Below, piece by piece: positions 1 through 5,816 of a DNA stretch of 7,423 nt; positions within the stretch are counted from its first letter, which is position 1, and every line of letters begins with the position of its first letter. The DNA is from Candidatus Poribacteria bacterium. GTDB taxonomy: Bacteria > Poribacteria > WGA-4E > WGA-3G. A model generated the notes under the pieces. The model was given only the letters and a program-made list of their open reading frames with translations. It ran no database searches and was not told where the DNA came from. The position numbers and the translations under genes were made by a program. The stretch is from assembly GCA_009835515.1 (NCBI GenBank), contig VXXH01000030.1, positions 17,908 through 25,330 of the forward strand. Reading direction: 5' to 3'.

Positions 1-118
1 TGTACAAGACGAGAAAATTGAGGCACAGCAGAGACAAATTGAAGTGCAGCAAGAACAAATTGAGGCATTGCGGCAAGAGATGGAAGCACATAAGCCTGAA
101 CACATTGTAACCCACTAA
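1..118 (+). CDS. C-terminal fragment of a coiled-coil protein (5' end outside window)
   Basis: The reading frame that starts at base 2 is open from the window edge to a TAA at 116-118 and gives 38 residues. They are rich in Gln and Glu and fall into clear heptads: IEAQQRQ, IEVQQEQ, IEALRQE, then M, with Ile at the same heptad position each time. That is the signature of a parallel coiled coil at the C-terminus, followed by a short polar tail ending IVTH. Tails of this kind occur in many proteins, including tail-fibre-like proteins with an intramolecular chaperone domain, but nothing here identifies the family. The next gene starts 79 bp downstream on the same strand, so co-transcription is possible. 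The frame is supported by the heptad pattern and by the stop being followed by a normal intergenic stretch. Confidence 0.7.
   Translation, partial: VQDEKIEAQQRQIEVQQEQIEALRQEMEAHKPEHIVTH
17..79 (+). repeat. three 21-bp in-frame tandem repeats encoding coiled-coil heptads
   Basis: Units at 17-37, 38-58 and 59-79 each begin with ATTGA and encode one heptad (IEAQQRQ, IEVQQEQ, IEALRQE). The DNA copies are imperfect but align without gaps, which points to growth of the coiled coil by duplication of a 21-bp unit. A partial fourth unit (ATGGAAGCA) follows at 80-88. Confidence 0.65.
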
Positions 119-197
119 CGGGTATTTATCGAATAGGGTGTTGCTTAACCGGTGCTGCTGCAAGACCCCATGATAAATCGAATTTAAGGAGAATTTT

Positions 198-956
198 ATG
201 AGCGATAGAGTTCCGATTGCATTACAACTGTATTCTGTCAGAGACGATTGTGCTGGCGACCTATCTTTAACGCTCCAAGCCGTCGCACAGATGGGTTATG
301 AGGGTGTCGAGTTTGCGGGTTACTACGACCGGAGTGCCGAGGAATTAAGAGGGATGTGTGATGACCTTGGATTGAAAGTTGCTGGGACGCATACGGGATT
401 GAACACGCTTCTCGGTGATGAACTTGCCAAAACGGTCGAGTTCAATCAAGTTCTCGGTAATCCATATCTGATCGTGCCGGGGTTAGCCGAAGAATATCGC
501 AATTCGCAGCAGGCATGGCGCAACACAGCGAAAATCTTCAACGGCATTGCCGAAAAAATTGCTGACCAAGGAATGTTTTCCGGTTACCACAACCACACCG
601 TTGAATTTGAATCAATGGAGGGTAAAGTTCCGTGGGATACGTTCGGCAGTAACACCCGCGATGATGTCGTGATGCAAATTGATATTGGTCACACACTGCG
701 TGCCGGTTCTGACCCTGTATCGTTTATTGAACGCTATCCGGGTAGGTCGAAGCTGGTACATATCAAAGAATACTCCGCCACGAATGGCGAGGCACTCATT
801 GGTGAAGGTGAAATCCCTTGGGACGATGTGTTCCATGCCTGTGAAACCGTCGGTGGCACCGAGTGGTACATTGTCGAGCAGGAGAGTTACCCCTACCCAC
901 CCATTGAGTGTGCTGAACGTTGCATTGACGCTCTACGAAAGATGGGGAAAATTTAA
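198..956 (+). CDS. sugar phosphate isomerase/epimerase (xylose isomerase-like TIM barrel)
   Basis: This 252-residue protein belongs to the AP endonuclease 2/xylose isomerase-like TIM-barrel family (PF01261), cytosolic metal-dependent enzymes that isomerise or epimerise sugars and related polyols. Seen: the typical N-terminus PIALQLYSVRDD (6-17); GYEGVEFAG (33-41); THTG (64-67); YHNHTVEF (130-137); MQIDIGH (159-165); LVHIKEY (186-192); GEGEIPW (202-208); and VEQE (226-229). By family precedent the divalent metal would be held by acidic and His residues of these motifs, most likely E136, D162, H188 and E229, all present. Length is normal for the family. The ATG has a strong ribosome site, TAAGGAG at 185-191, six bases away. 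The methyltransferase gene begins 2 bp after the stop, so the pair is probably one operon. The exact substrate cannot be told; members of this family are often annotated only generically. Confidence 0.9.
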   Translation: MSDRVPIALQLYSVRDDCAGDLSLTLQAVAQMGYEGVEFAGYYDRSAEELRGMCDDLGLKVAGTHTGLNTLLGDELAKTVEFNQVLGNPYLIVPGLAEEYRNSQQAWRNTAKIFNGIAEKIADQGMFSGYHNHTVEFESMEGKVPWDTFGSNTRDDVVMQIDIGHTLRAGSDPVSFIERYPGRSKLVHIKEYSATNGEALIGEGEIPWDDVFHACETVGGTEWYIVEQESYPYPPIECAERCIDALRKMGKI

Positions 957-958
957 GT

Positions 959-1684
959 TTGCTTGCATCCGATGGTCGTGCCGACATTGTTGAATCAGAC
1001 CTCTTGCTCTGGTGGGAAGACTTCTACGTCCCTGTTTTCGAGTATGTGCTCCGGAAAATGGGGACTTTGGAAGGAAAAAAGATACTGGAATTAGGGACTG
1101 GGACAGGTGGCACTGCGACGCTGTTAGCGAAACGGGGCGCATCTGTTGTCGGGATTGATCTACTCCCTTTTCGACTCGCTGAAGCACAGGCACGAGCATC
1201 GGAACACAACGTTGGCGAGTCTGTTGACTTTGCGTTGATGGATGCGATGCACCTTGCCTTTCCAGACAATACCTTCGATTTCATAATCTCCAAATCTGTG
1301 TTGGTATTTACAGAGCATGCGCAAACTGCAAAAGAGTGTTACCGCGTCCTCAAACCCGGTGGTAAGGCAATTTTTATTGAGAATATGCGCTATCACCCGA
1401 TGGTTTGGTTCTATCGCAAAGTGTTTCTGAAATATTCGGGAAAATTGCGCTATTTCTCAGTCCGAGATATTGAGACCGTCGGTGCTGAATTTGAGAGGCT
1501 GGAACATCGGGAGTTTCATCTCTCGGCGGTGAGTGCGCTGTTCTGGCAGAAGTGCATCGTTATCCCAACCCTTTATAGAGCGTCCCTCCGTCTGCTCAAA
1601 GCGATTGATACATCTCTCCTTAAATGCCTCCCCTTTCTCAAACGGCTATGTTGGATCACGGCAATGATCTGCCACAAAGATTAG
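959..1684 (+). CDS. class I SAM-dependent methyltransferase (Methyltransf_11 type)
   Basis: A 241-residue Rossmann-fold methyltransferase. Seen: SAM-binding motif I, ILELGTGTGG (42-51); the acidic end of strand 2, GIDLLP (65-70, D67, ribose hydroxyls); motif MDAMHLAFPDNTFD (94-107), of the type that carries the adenine-binding Asp; and the post-motif LKPGG (131-135). After the catalytic core a C-terminal region of about 100 residues with aromatic and basic patches (FWQKCIVIP, 195-203) ends at WITAMICHKD, resembling the end of small-molecule or lipid-acting methyltransferases; the substrate is unknown. The start is TTG at 959: no ATG lies between the upstream in-frame stop (926) and it, and the first internal Met (M34) would leave very little before motif I. 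GGGG at 944-947 is a distant, weak ribosome site, so translation is probably coupled to the isomerase gene ending 2 bp upstream. Confidence 0.87.
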   Translation: MLASDGRADIVESDLLLWWEDFYVPVFEYVLRKMGTLEGKKILELGTGTGGTATLLAKRGASVVGIDLLPFRLAEAQARASEHNVGESVDFALMDAMHLAFPDNTFDFIISKSVLVFTEHAQTAKECYRVLKPGGKAIFIENMRYHPMVWFYRKVFLKYSGKLRYFSVRDIETVGAEFERLEHREFHLSAVSALFWQKCIVIPTLYRASLRLLKAIDTSLLKCLPFLKRLCWITAMICHKD

Positions 1685-1701
1685 TGCGCTGTTCATCGTG
1701 G

Positions 1702-2496
1702 CTATCCGTATTTTAACCAGTTGTCAAAGAGCGGTTTGAGTCGTTCAGGAAGACTGTTCAGGAAAGTGGGTTCATTAAGCCACTCCTGACTTGTTGGACT
1801 TTCTGGATTTGGCGGTTCGTTCTCTGGCGGTGCGACAAGGACAGCATAGTGAAGCGTCTGCCGTTTTGACCCGTCAAGGTTGTAACCTTTGTGGAGTAAA
1901 CTTGAATTGTAAAAAACGATGTCCCCGGCTTTCAGTTTGACAACGAGTTGATTCGGCATTACTGCCTTTGGTGTCTGCTGTATGATTGCGCGTTCAGCAT
2001 TCGTGAGTTCACGTCGATGGCTACCGGGTACGATGTAAAGGGTCTCATCATCATATAGGGCACCGTTGAGTTGCACATGGCTCCTAAGCCGACCGAGGAG
2101 GGTTTCAAGAGGCACTTCTCCATCGGATGCAGCGTCCCGATGCCAATTGATATGATACGGTTTTCGTTCAGAACTAACGAGGAGGGTACAGAGGTGATAC
2201 CTTAGCCTTTCCCCAATGAGTGCTTCAATGACATCCAATATCTGCGGGTGTGCAAGTGCATCCACAAGTGCTTGTTCTCGAATGATTGGATGAAAAATAT
2301 TATTGACACCCCAGATGTCGTCGCGTTCCCCATCTATATAGCGTAGGTGATCAGTGTGTAACCCTTCAACGCGACACTTATGGAGTATACAATCAATAGC
2401 ACGTTGATAGGATTGGATGTCGGTTTCGGAGAGTGCCCCCTTACGAATGATATATCCGTTTTCAACAAAGGCGTTGATTTCTGCAGAGGTTAGCAT
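1702..2496 (-). CDS. phytanoyl-CoA dioxygenase family (PhyH) Fe(II)/2-oxoglutarate oxygenase
   Basis: A 264-residue double-stranded beta-helix oxygenase of the PhyH family (PF05721), which hydroxylates unactivated carbons using Fe(II), O2 and 2-oxoglutarate. Seen: the usual N-terminus with FVENGYIIRKGALSE (10-24); the iron facial triad as HRD (H119, D121) and H202 in LLHKG; VPGSH (156-160); GDIVFYNSSLLHKG (191-204); and R212, ten residues after the distal His, in the place of the 2-oxoglutarate-binding Arg. All key residues are present, so it should be active; its substrate is unknown because this family is very broad. It is the last of three minus-strand genes, 31 bp after the VOC gene. GAGG (minus strand, 2510-2507) lies 10 bases before the ATG. 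Its stop is only 17 bp from that of the convergent methyltransferase gene, with no clear terminator between. Confidence 0.9.
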   Translation of the reverse strand: MLTSAEINAFVENGYIIRKGALSETDIQSYQRAIDCILHKCRVEGLHTDHLRYIDGERDDIWGVNNIFHPIIREQALVDALAHPQILDVIEALIGERLRYHLCTLLVSSERKPYHINWHRDAASDGEVPLETLLGRLRSHVQLNGALYDDETLYIVPGSHRRELTNAERAIIQQTPKAVMPNQLVVKLKAGDIVFYNSSLLHKGYNLDGSKRQTLHYAVLVAPPENEPPNPESPTSQEWLNEPTFLNSLPERLKPLFDNWLKYG

Positions 2497-2527
2497 TTTA
2501 GGTTTTCCTCACGATATATAGCAATCC

Positions 2528-2914
2528 CTAAGTCGAGTCGGCTGGACAGTAGAGGTCATTAAACTCAATTTCATTTCCGTCTGGGTCAAAGACAAAAAAA
2601 GCACGACATTTGCCGCGTGGGTCATCAAAATCAAAGGGACCGCGAGTCCGATAAGATAGGGGAATAAATTGTTTGACGAGTTGGTTAATCCGTTCGGTGC
2701 TTGTTACAAAAGCGAAGTGCATCGGTCCCCCGGCATCATGTCCTGGGCTTCCGGCTTCCTTGAGGACAAGGTGTCCGTTTTCTAAGTAGATATAAAGCTG
2801 CCGATTGTTCCGTTCTATTACTTCAAAGCCGAGTATATCTCGATAAAATTCCGTTGCACGCTCAAGGTTTGTAACTTTAACGAACACTTCTCCAATGCCG
2901 TAATAACCATCCAT
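2528..2914 (-). CDS. VOC superfamily protein (glyoxalase/bleomycin resistance/dioxygenase fold)
   Basis: A 128-residue single-unit vicinal-oxygen-chelate protein with two beta-alpha-beta-beta-beta modules. Seen: VFVKVTNLERATEFYRDILG (10-29), the classic first module; GGPMHFAF (62-69); and VFDPDGNEIEFND (108-120), the classic end of the second module. Aligned by eye with the family, the metal ligands would be E9, H66 and E117. The family includes glyoxalase I, extradiol dioxygenases, fosfomycin-resistance proteins and epimerases; the sequence does not single out one of these. The start is well supported: GGAGGG (minus strand, 2927-2922) is seven bases upstream of the ATG. It sits 22 bp after nagA and 31 bp before the PhyH-type gene, so all three are probably one transcript. 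It normally functions as a dimer in the cytosol. Confidence 0.88.
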   Translation of the reverse strand: MDGYYGIGEVFVKVTNLERATEFYRDILGFEVIERNNRQLYIYLENGHLVLKEAGSPGHDAGGPMHFAFVTSTERINQLVKQFIPLSYRTRGPFDFDDPRGKCRAFFVFDPDGNEIEFNDLYCPADST

Positions 2915-2936
2915 TATGTGTCCCTCCGATATTGTA

Positions 2937-4082
2937 TTATTGTAGTGCCTCTGTGTGATAGACTAATTCGCTTCCGACAATTGTTGCTATCAGATTGATT
3001 TCATATTGTGCTGCGTCCCACTCAAAGAGAATTAGGTTTGTTTCTGATTCTACTTGTGGTTTTGCGTCGAGCAGATGCATCGGTTTTAACGTGGCGAGTG
3101 ATACGGCTTCTTTAAGCGAAATGCCAGCGAATCGGACACTATTTTCAATACCACGTGCCAACTCAATAGCGGAACCGGCGAGATATTCCGTGCCAACTAA
3201 GCGGACACACCGCGCCTCGGTCAACTCCACCGATTTTCCCGCAAACTGATAGATACCCGGTTTCATGCCTGCCAGGGCGACAGCATCACTGACAAGAAGG
3301 CACCGGTCAAGCGTCTTGGCGCGTATCATTGACTTGGCGACAGAGGGTGGTAGATGATGTCCATCAACGATGAGACTTGCCCAGAGTTCATCGGCACCGA
3401 GTTGTTCCCAGATATAATTGGGGTGCCGTCGGATTAGAGCGTGTGCCCCGTTCCCGAGGTGTGTTGAAAGTTTTGCCCCGGCATCAATTGCGGCTTGGAT
3501 ATCATCCGCTGAAGCGTTGGTATGTCCCAATGCGACCACAATTCCACTCGCAACCAGTTTTTCGATAAACTGGATCGCCCCCTTTTTCTCAGGAGCGAGG
3601 GTTACGATGGCGATTTTACCTTCGGCGATGTCCTGCCACTGCTGAAATTCGTCCCAATCCGGATCTCTGACATGTTCGAGCGGGTGTGCTCCACGGGGTC
3701 CGTCCTCTGGCGATATATACGGTCCCTCAAGATGAATCCCAAGCACGGAGTGGGCAACCAATGCATCCGCTTTGCAGGCTTCTACGATGGCACGCAGGGA
3801 GTTGCTAATTCCTTCAAAAGAGGCAGTCACGACTGTTGGACACAAGAAACCGGTGCCGACACGCCAAAGGGCACGCACCATTGCACAGACATCTTCAGAT
3901 GTAACGGTGGCAACATTGAGATCGAATCCTGCGAAGCCGTTCACTTGAATGTCTATTGGAGCAGGGGCGATCCATATTTCGCTGTCGGCGGTGGTCACTT
4001 CACGAAGTGACTGAACCCGGTCGTCAGCAATGGTGATTTCAACAGAGGTGTTATCGAATAGTGTTTGTCCACTGAATTTCAT
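2937..4082 (-). CDS. nagA: N-acetylglucosamine-6-phosphate deacetylase (NagA-like amidohydrolase)
   Basis: A 381-residue amidohydrolase of the NagA family, which removes acetate from N-acetylglucosamine-6-phosphate to give glucosamine-6-phosphate, a committed step in amino-sugar recycling and catabolism. Seen: PIDIQVNGFAGFDLN (42-56), HLEGPYISPEDGPRGAHP (117-134), VALGHTNAS (183-191), STHLGNGAHALIRRHPN (206-222), VDGHHL (239-244) and LVSDAVALAG (263-272). By family knowledge E119, H187 and H208 are the metal ligands and D266 the catalytic base; all are present. The first motif has Q46 and N48 where binuclear members have His, so the enzyme should be of the single-metal type known from Escherichia coli. 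R219 lies 11 residues after H208, as does the phosphate-contacting Arg of the E. coli enzyme. Ribosome site weak (GGA about 9 bases upstream). First gene of a three-gene unit. No nagB or transporter is in view. Confidence 0.9.
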   Translation of the reverse strand: MKFSGQTLFDNTSVEITIADDRVQSLREVTTADSEIWIAPAPIDIQVNGFAGFDLNVATVTSEDVCAMVRALWRVGTGFLCPTVVTASFEGISNSLRAIVEACKADALVAHSVLGIHLEGPYISPEDGPRGAHPLEHVRDPDWDEFQQWQDIAEGKIAIVTLAPEKKGAIQFIEKLVASGIVVALGHTNASADDIQAAIDAGAKLSTHLGNGAHALIRRHPNYIWEQLGADELWASLIVDGHHLPPSVAKSMIRAKTLDRCLLVSDAVALAGMKPGIYQFAGKSVELTEARCVRLVGTEYLAGSAIELARGIENSVRFAGISLKEAVSLATLKPMHLLDAKPQVESETNLILFEWDAAQYEINLIATIVGSELVYHTEALQ

Positions 4083-4139
4083 ATTTCGATCCGGCTAAGC
4101 GGCGTTTAAAGTTCTTAGGGCGTTGCAGATTGATCTTCT

Positions 4140-4168
4140 ATGATACCTGAAAAGCGGTTTGTTACCAA
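4140..4168 (-). promoter_or_regulatory. candidate sigma70-type promoter for nagA-VOC-PhyH
   Basis: On the minus strand, TTGGTA (4168-4163, 4 of 6 matches to TTGACA) is followed after exactly 17 bases by TATCAT (4145-4140, 5 of 6 matches to TATAAT). Transcription would begin near 4133, giving a leader of about 50 bases before the nagA ATG. Spacing, match and position agree with a housekeeping promoter. It is a consensus match by eye, in a genome whose sigma factor preferences are unknown. Confidence 0.45.
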
Positions 4169-4194
4169 GAAAAAAGGCATCTGAGAAAAAAGGG
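4168..4194 (+). repeat. direct repeat AGAAAAAAGG in the divergent nagA/AKR promoter region
   Basis: AGAAAAAAGG occurs at 4168-4177 and again at 4184-4193, starts 16 bases apart. CATCTG occurs three times in the same gap (4178, 4236, 4272). The first A-tract copy touches the -35 box of the candidate nagA promoter. The pair could bend DNA or bind a regulator, but A-rich direct repeats also arise by chance. The rest of the 228-bp divergent gap shows only a weak plus-strand promoter candidate, TTGCAT (4195-4200) with 17 bases to TTAAAG (4218-4223). Confidence 0.35.
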
Positions 4195-4300
4195 TTGCAT
4201 TTTTGGGCGAAATTCGGTTAAAGTATATCAAAGGACATCTGAACCAGTTTACGGAATCATCGTCACACAAACATCTGTTGAAAAAACGACGACTGGATGT

Positions 4301-4305
4301 GGAGG
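4301..4305 (+). promoter_or_regulatory. ribosome binding site GGAGG that fixes the aldo/keto reductase start
   Basis: GGAGG lies five bases before ATG 4311. The reading frame is open further up, to a TTG at 4203, but the extra 36 residues are basic and unlike any aldo/keto reductase N-terminus, while ATG 4311 gives the expected MEYLAYGKTGLEIS. The site therefore decides the start. Confidence 0.8.
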
Positions 4306-4310
4306 ACACA

Positions 4311-5087
4311 ATGGAATATTTAGCGTACGGGAAAACGGGTTTAGAAATCTCACGGCTTTGCTTCGGTGCGGGACGAATTAAGAACACCTGTGATACCGTT
4401 GAAGCCGGTAGCAAATTGATGTTGAAAGCACTTGATGAAGGCGTTACCTTCTGGGATACCGCCGAGGGTTACGGGACGCAACCGCATCTCGGAGAGGCTG
4501 TCCGCCAGATTTTTCGGGATGAAGTGGTCATTCAAACGAAGACCGGCGCGAAAGATTATGAAGGTGCCAAGGCGAGCATTACGCGTTCGCTTCAGGAGCT
4601 GCAAACGGATTACTTAGATGTTTTATTATTGCATGGCATCTCCACGCCTGAAGATTTGGTGTCACGTGAGGGGGCATTAGACGCGTTCCGAGAAGCAAAA
4701 GCCGCTGGCAAAATCCGAGTCATCGGCTGTTCTACCCATATTCATACAGGTACAGTGATGGATGCCGTAATTGATCACCCTGAAATTGAGGTTATCCTTG
4801 CGACAGCGAACAAAGAGGGTCGGATGTTAGAGGGGGGTACTCTTGACAAGCATCTTGAATACATCCAACGCGCATATAACATCGGGAAAGGTATCAGTAT
4901 CATGAAGGTTGTCGTAGCGGGTGATGTTCCAGAGGCGGATATACCGGAATGGATTGAGTGGGGTTTCAATCTCGAAACGGCGCATGCAATTAATCTCGGT
5001 ATGACAGATTACCCGCATATTACGTTGGATGTCGGACTTGCACGTGCCAGCGCAAGGCGACGTTTGATACAACACAAGGCTGCATAA
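4311..5087 (+). CDS. short aldo/keto reductase
   Basis: A 258-residue NAD(P)H-dependent oxidoreductase of the aldo/keto reductase superfamily (PF00248), which reduces aldehydes and ketones of sugars and other metabolites in the cytosol. Seen: YGKTGLEISRLCFGAG (6-21), the usual start; WDTAEGYG (48-55) with D49 and Tyr54; IQTKTG (74-79) with Lys77; and DVLLLHG (103-109) with His108. The complete catalytic tetrad D49/Y54/K77/H108 is therefore present. The end, GISIMKVVVAGDV (194-206) followed by INLGMTDYPH (227-236), corresponds to the last strands that grip the cofactor. It is about 50 or more residues shorter than typical family members, mainly through a short connection between these last two segments; no frameshift is visible. 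It is divergent from nagA across a 228-bp gap. A hairpin repeat follows the gene. Substrate unknown. Confidence 0.88.
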   Translation: MEYLAYGKTGLEISRLCFGAGRIKNTCDTVEAGSKLMLKALDEGVTFWDTAEGYGTQPHLGEAVRQIFRDEVVIQTKTGAKDYEGAKASITRSLQELQTDYLDVLLLHGISTPEDLVSREGALDAFREAKAAGKIRVIGCSTHIHTGTVMDAVIDHPEIEVILATANKEGRMLEGGTLDKHLEYIQRAYNIGKGISIMKVVVAGDVPEADIPEWIEWGFNLETAHAINLGMTDYPHITLDVGLARASARRRLIQHKAA

Positions 5088-5090
5088 CTT

Positions 5091-5171
5091 ATCTCTTGTG
5101 CGAAGAGTTTATAACCCTTGATGTTTCCAATTATCTATCTCTTGTGGGAGGGGTTTGTAGCCCCGATGTTT
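5091..5171 (+). repeat. two tandem copies of a ~36-bp hairpin repeat
   Basis: Copy 1 is at 5091-5126 and copy 2 at 5137-5171. Both start ATCTCTTGTG and end GATGTTT, and about 29 of 36 aligned positions agree. The middle of each can fold: copy 1 pairs 5103-5109 with 5113-5119 (one A/C mismatch, loop TAT) and copy 2 pairs 5150-5155 with 5159-5164 (loop TGT). Differences partly keep the pairing (A-T at 5104/5118 becomes G-C at 5150/5164), so the hairpin may matter more than the sequence. It fills the gap between the aldo/keto reductase and RNA methyltransferase genes. It looks like a dispersed intergenic repeat family, but only two copies are in view. Confidence 0.7.
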
Positions 5172-5173
5172 TT
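5150..5173 (+). terminator. possible rho-independent terminator formed by repeat copy 2
   Basis: GGGGTT (5150-5155) pairs with AGCCCC (5159-5164, one G-T wobble) around a three-base loop, and TTTTT follows at 5169-5173. The stem is short and four bases separate it from the T-run, so termination after the aldo/keto reductase gene is plausible but not strong. Confidence 0.35.
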
Positions 5174-5180
5174 ATAGAAT

Positions 5181-5693
5181 ATGAGACAATTACGCGGTAA
5201 ACCGCTCAAAGATTTTCTGAAGCAGACAGGACCGCCAAAGAGAGAAGTGGTTTTTATCCTACAAGACGTGCAAGACCCGGTTAATGTTGGTTCTGCATTT
5301 CGGATAGCGGATGCGTGCCGTGTGAAAGAACTCATCCTGACAGGTATCAGCGCGCAACCGCCGCATCCGCTCGTTCGCAAAGTCGCACGCGGGAAGCATC
5401 GACGGGTAAAATGGCGGTATACGGAACAGGCAGCGGACGCGATTGTATCACTCAAAGCAGAGGGTTACACGAGTTGTGCTTTAGAGGTTACAGCGCAATC
5501 GATTCGCTATGATGCGGTGGACTATCCAAATAAAATCTGCCTCATCGTGGGGCACGAGGACCACGGCGTAACGAAACGAACGCTTGCTGTCTGTGATATG
5601 ATAGTTTTCCTTCCGATGTATGGGGCAGGGGCATCGCTGAACGTTCATGTCTCCTTAGGTATCGCTGCCTACCACATTTTACACCACTTTTAA
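5181..5693 (+). CDS. RNA methyltransferase, TrmH/SpoU family (SPOUT)
   Basis: A 170-residue knotted SPOUT methyltransferase (PF00588), likely a 2'-O-ribose methylase of tRNA or rRNA that uses SAM and acts as a dimer. Seen: motif 1, LQDVQDPVNVGSAFRIADA (27-45), with N35 and the catalytic Arg41; motif 2, LIVGHEDHGV (121-130), with E126; and motif 3, FLPMYGAGASLNVHVSLGIA (143-162), with the SLNV loop at 152-155. Motif 2 reads GHE where GNE is usual, a mild variation. There is no N-terminal substrate-binding (L30-like) domain, so it is the minimal form closest in size to single-domain TrmL/TrmH-like enzymes; the target nucleotide cannot be assigned. The ATG at 5181 has no recognisable ribosome site, since the repeat and a T/A-rich stretch lie directly before it. 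An internal start is unlikely because motif 1 begins early. Confidence 0.9.
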   Translation: MRQLRGKPLKDFLKQTGPPKREVVFILQDVQDPVNVGSAFRIADACRVKELILTGISAQPPHPLVRKVARGKHRRVKWRYTEQAADAIVSLKAEGYTSCALEVTAQSIRYDAVDYPNKICLIVGHEDHGVTKRTLAVCDMIVFLPMYGAGASLNVHVSLGIAAYHILHHF

Positions 5694-5695
5694 TA

Positions 5696-5816
5696 GTTAT
5701 CAGTTATCGGTTTTCAGTTTTCAGTTAAAAGGAACAATTCACCACTTCTTGGGGTACTCCAAATTGAGATGAATTTTGACAAGGTAACTCTTAATCGATA
5801 ACTGACGACTGACAAC
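5696..5816. repeat. 121-bp element with inverted heptamer iterations (MITE- or STRR-like)
   Basis: The left arm (5696-5726) is four 7-bp units on the plus strand: GTTATCA, GTTATCG, GTTTTCA, GTTTTCA, then GTT. The right arm (5796-5816), read on the minus strand, is GTTGTCA, GTCGTCA, GTTATCG. The arms are thus inverted copies of the same iterated heptamer around a core of about 70 bp with no coding potential. It begins three bases after the RNA methyltransferase stop. The structure resembles small non-autonomous mobile elements or the heptameric short tandem repeats known from cyanobacteria. No clear target-site duplication is visible (only ATA-like flanks at 5693-5695 and 5818-5820). The right arm overlaps a candidate promoter for the dehydrogenase gene. 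Confidence 0.6.

Noticed and set aside
124..183. ATTTATC (124-130) and GATAAAT (172-178) inverted pair, with ATCGAAT repeated, upstream of the isomerase gene
   Set aside because: Arms of 7 bp separated by 41 bases are expected by chance in AT-rich intergenic DNA, and no matching promoter spacing was found.
1685..1701. Terminator between the convergent methyltransferase and PhyH-type genes
   Set aside because: The 17-bp gap contains no stable stem or T-run.
3522..4010. 162-codon open frame on the plus strand inside nagA
   Set aside because: It is antisense to a clearly conserved nagA, has no ribosome site, and its translation shows no recognisable domain.
4203..4310. 36-residue N-terminal extension of the aldo/keto reductase from a TTG at 4203
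   Set aside because: The extension does not resemble the family, and ATG 4311 has a GGAGG site five bases upstream and the expected N-terminus.
4115..4414. 99-codon minus-strand open frame across the divergent nagA/AKR gap
   Set aside because: It overlaps the start of the aldo/keto reductase gene in antisense and the candidate nagA promoter, and its translation shows no domain.
5091..5171. Possible mini CRISPR array
   Set aside because: Only two diverged repeats with a 10-bp gap are present and there are no cas genes; a hairpin repeat fits better.
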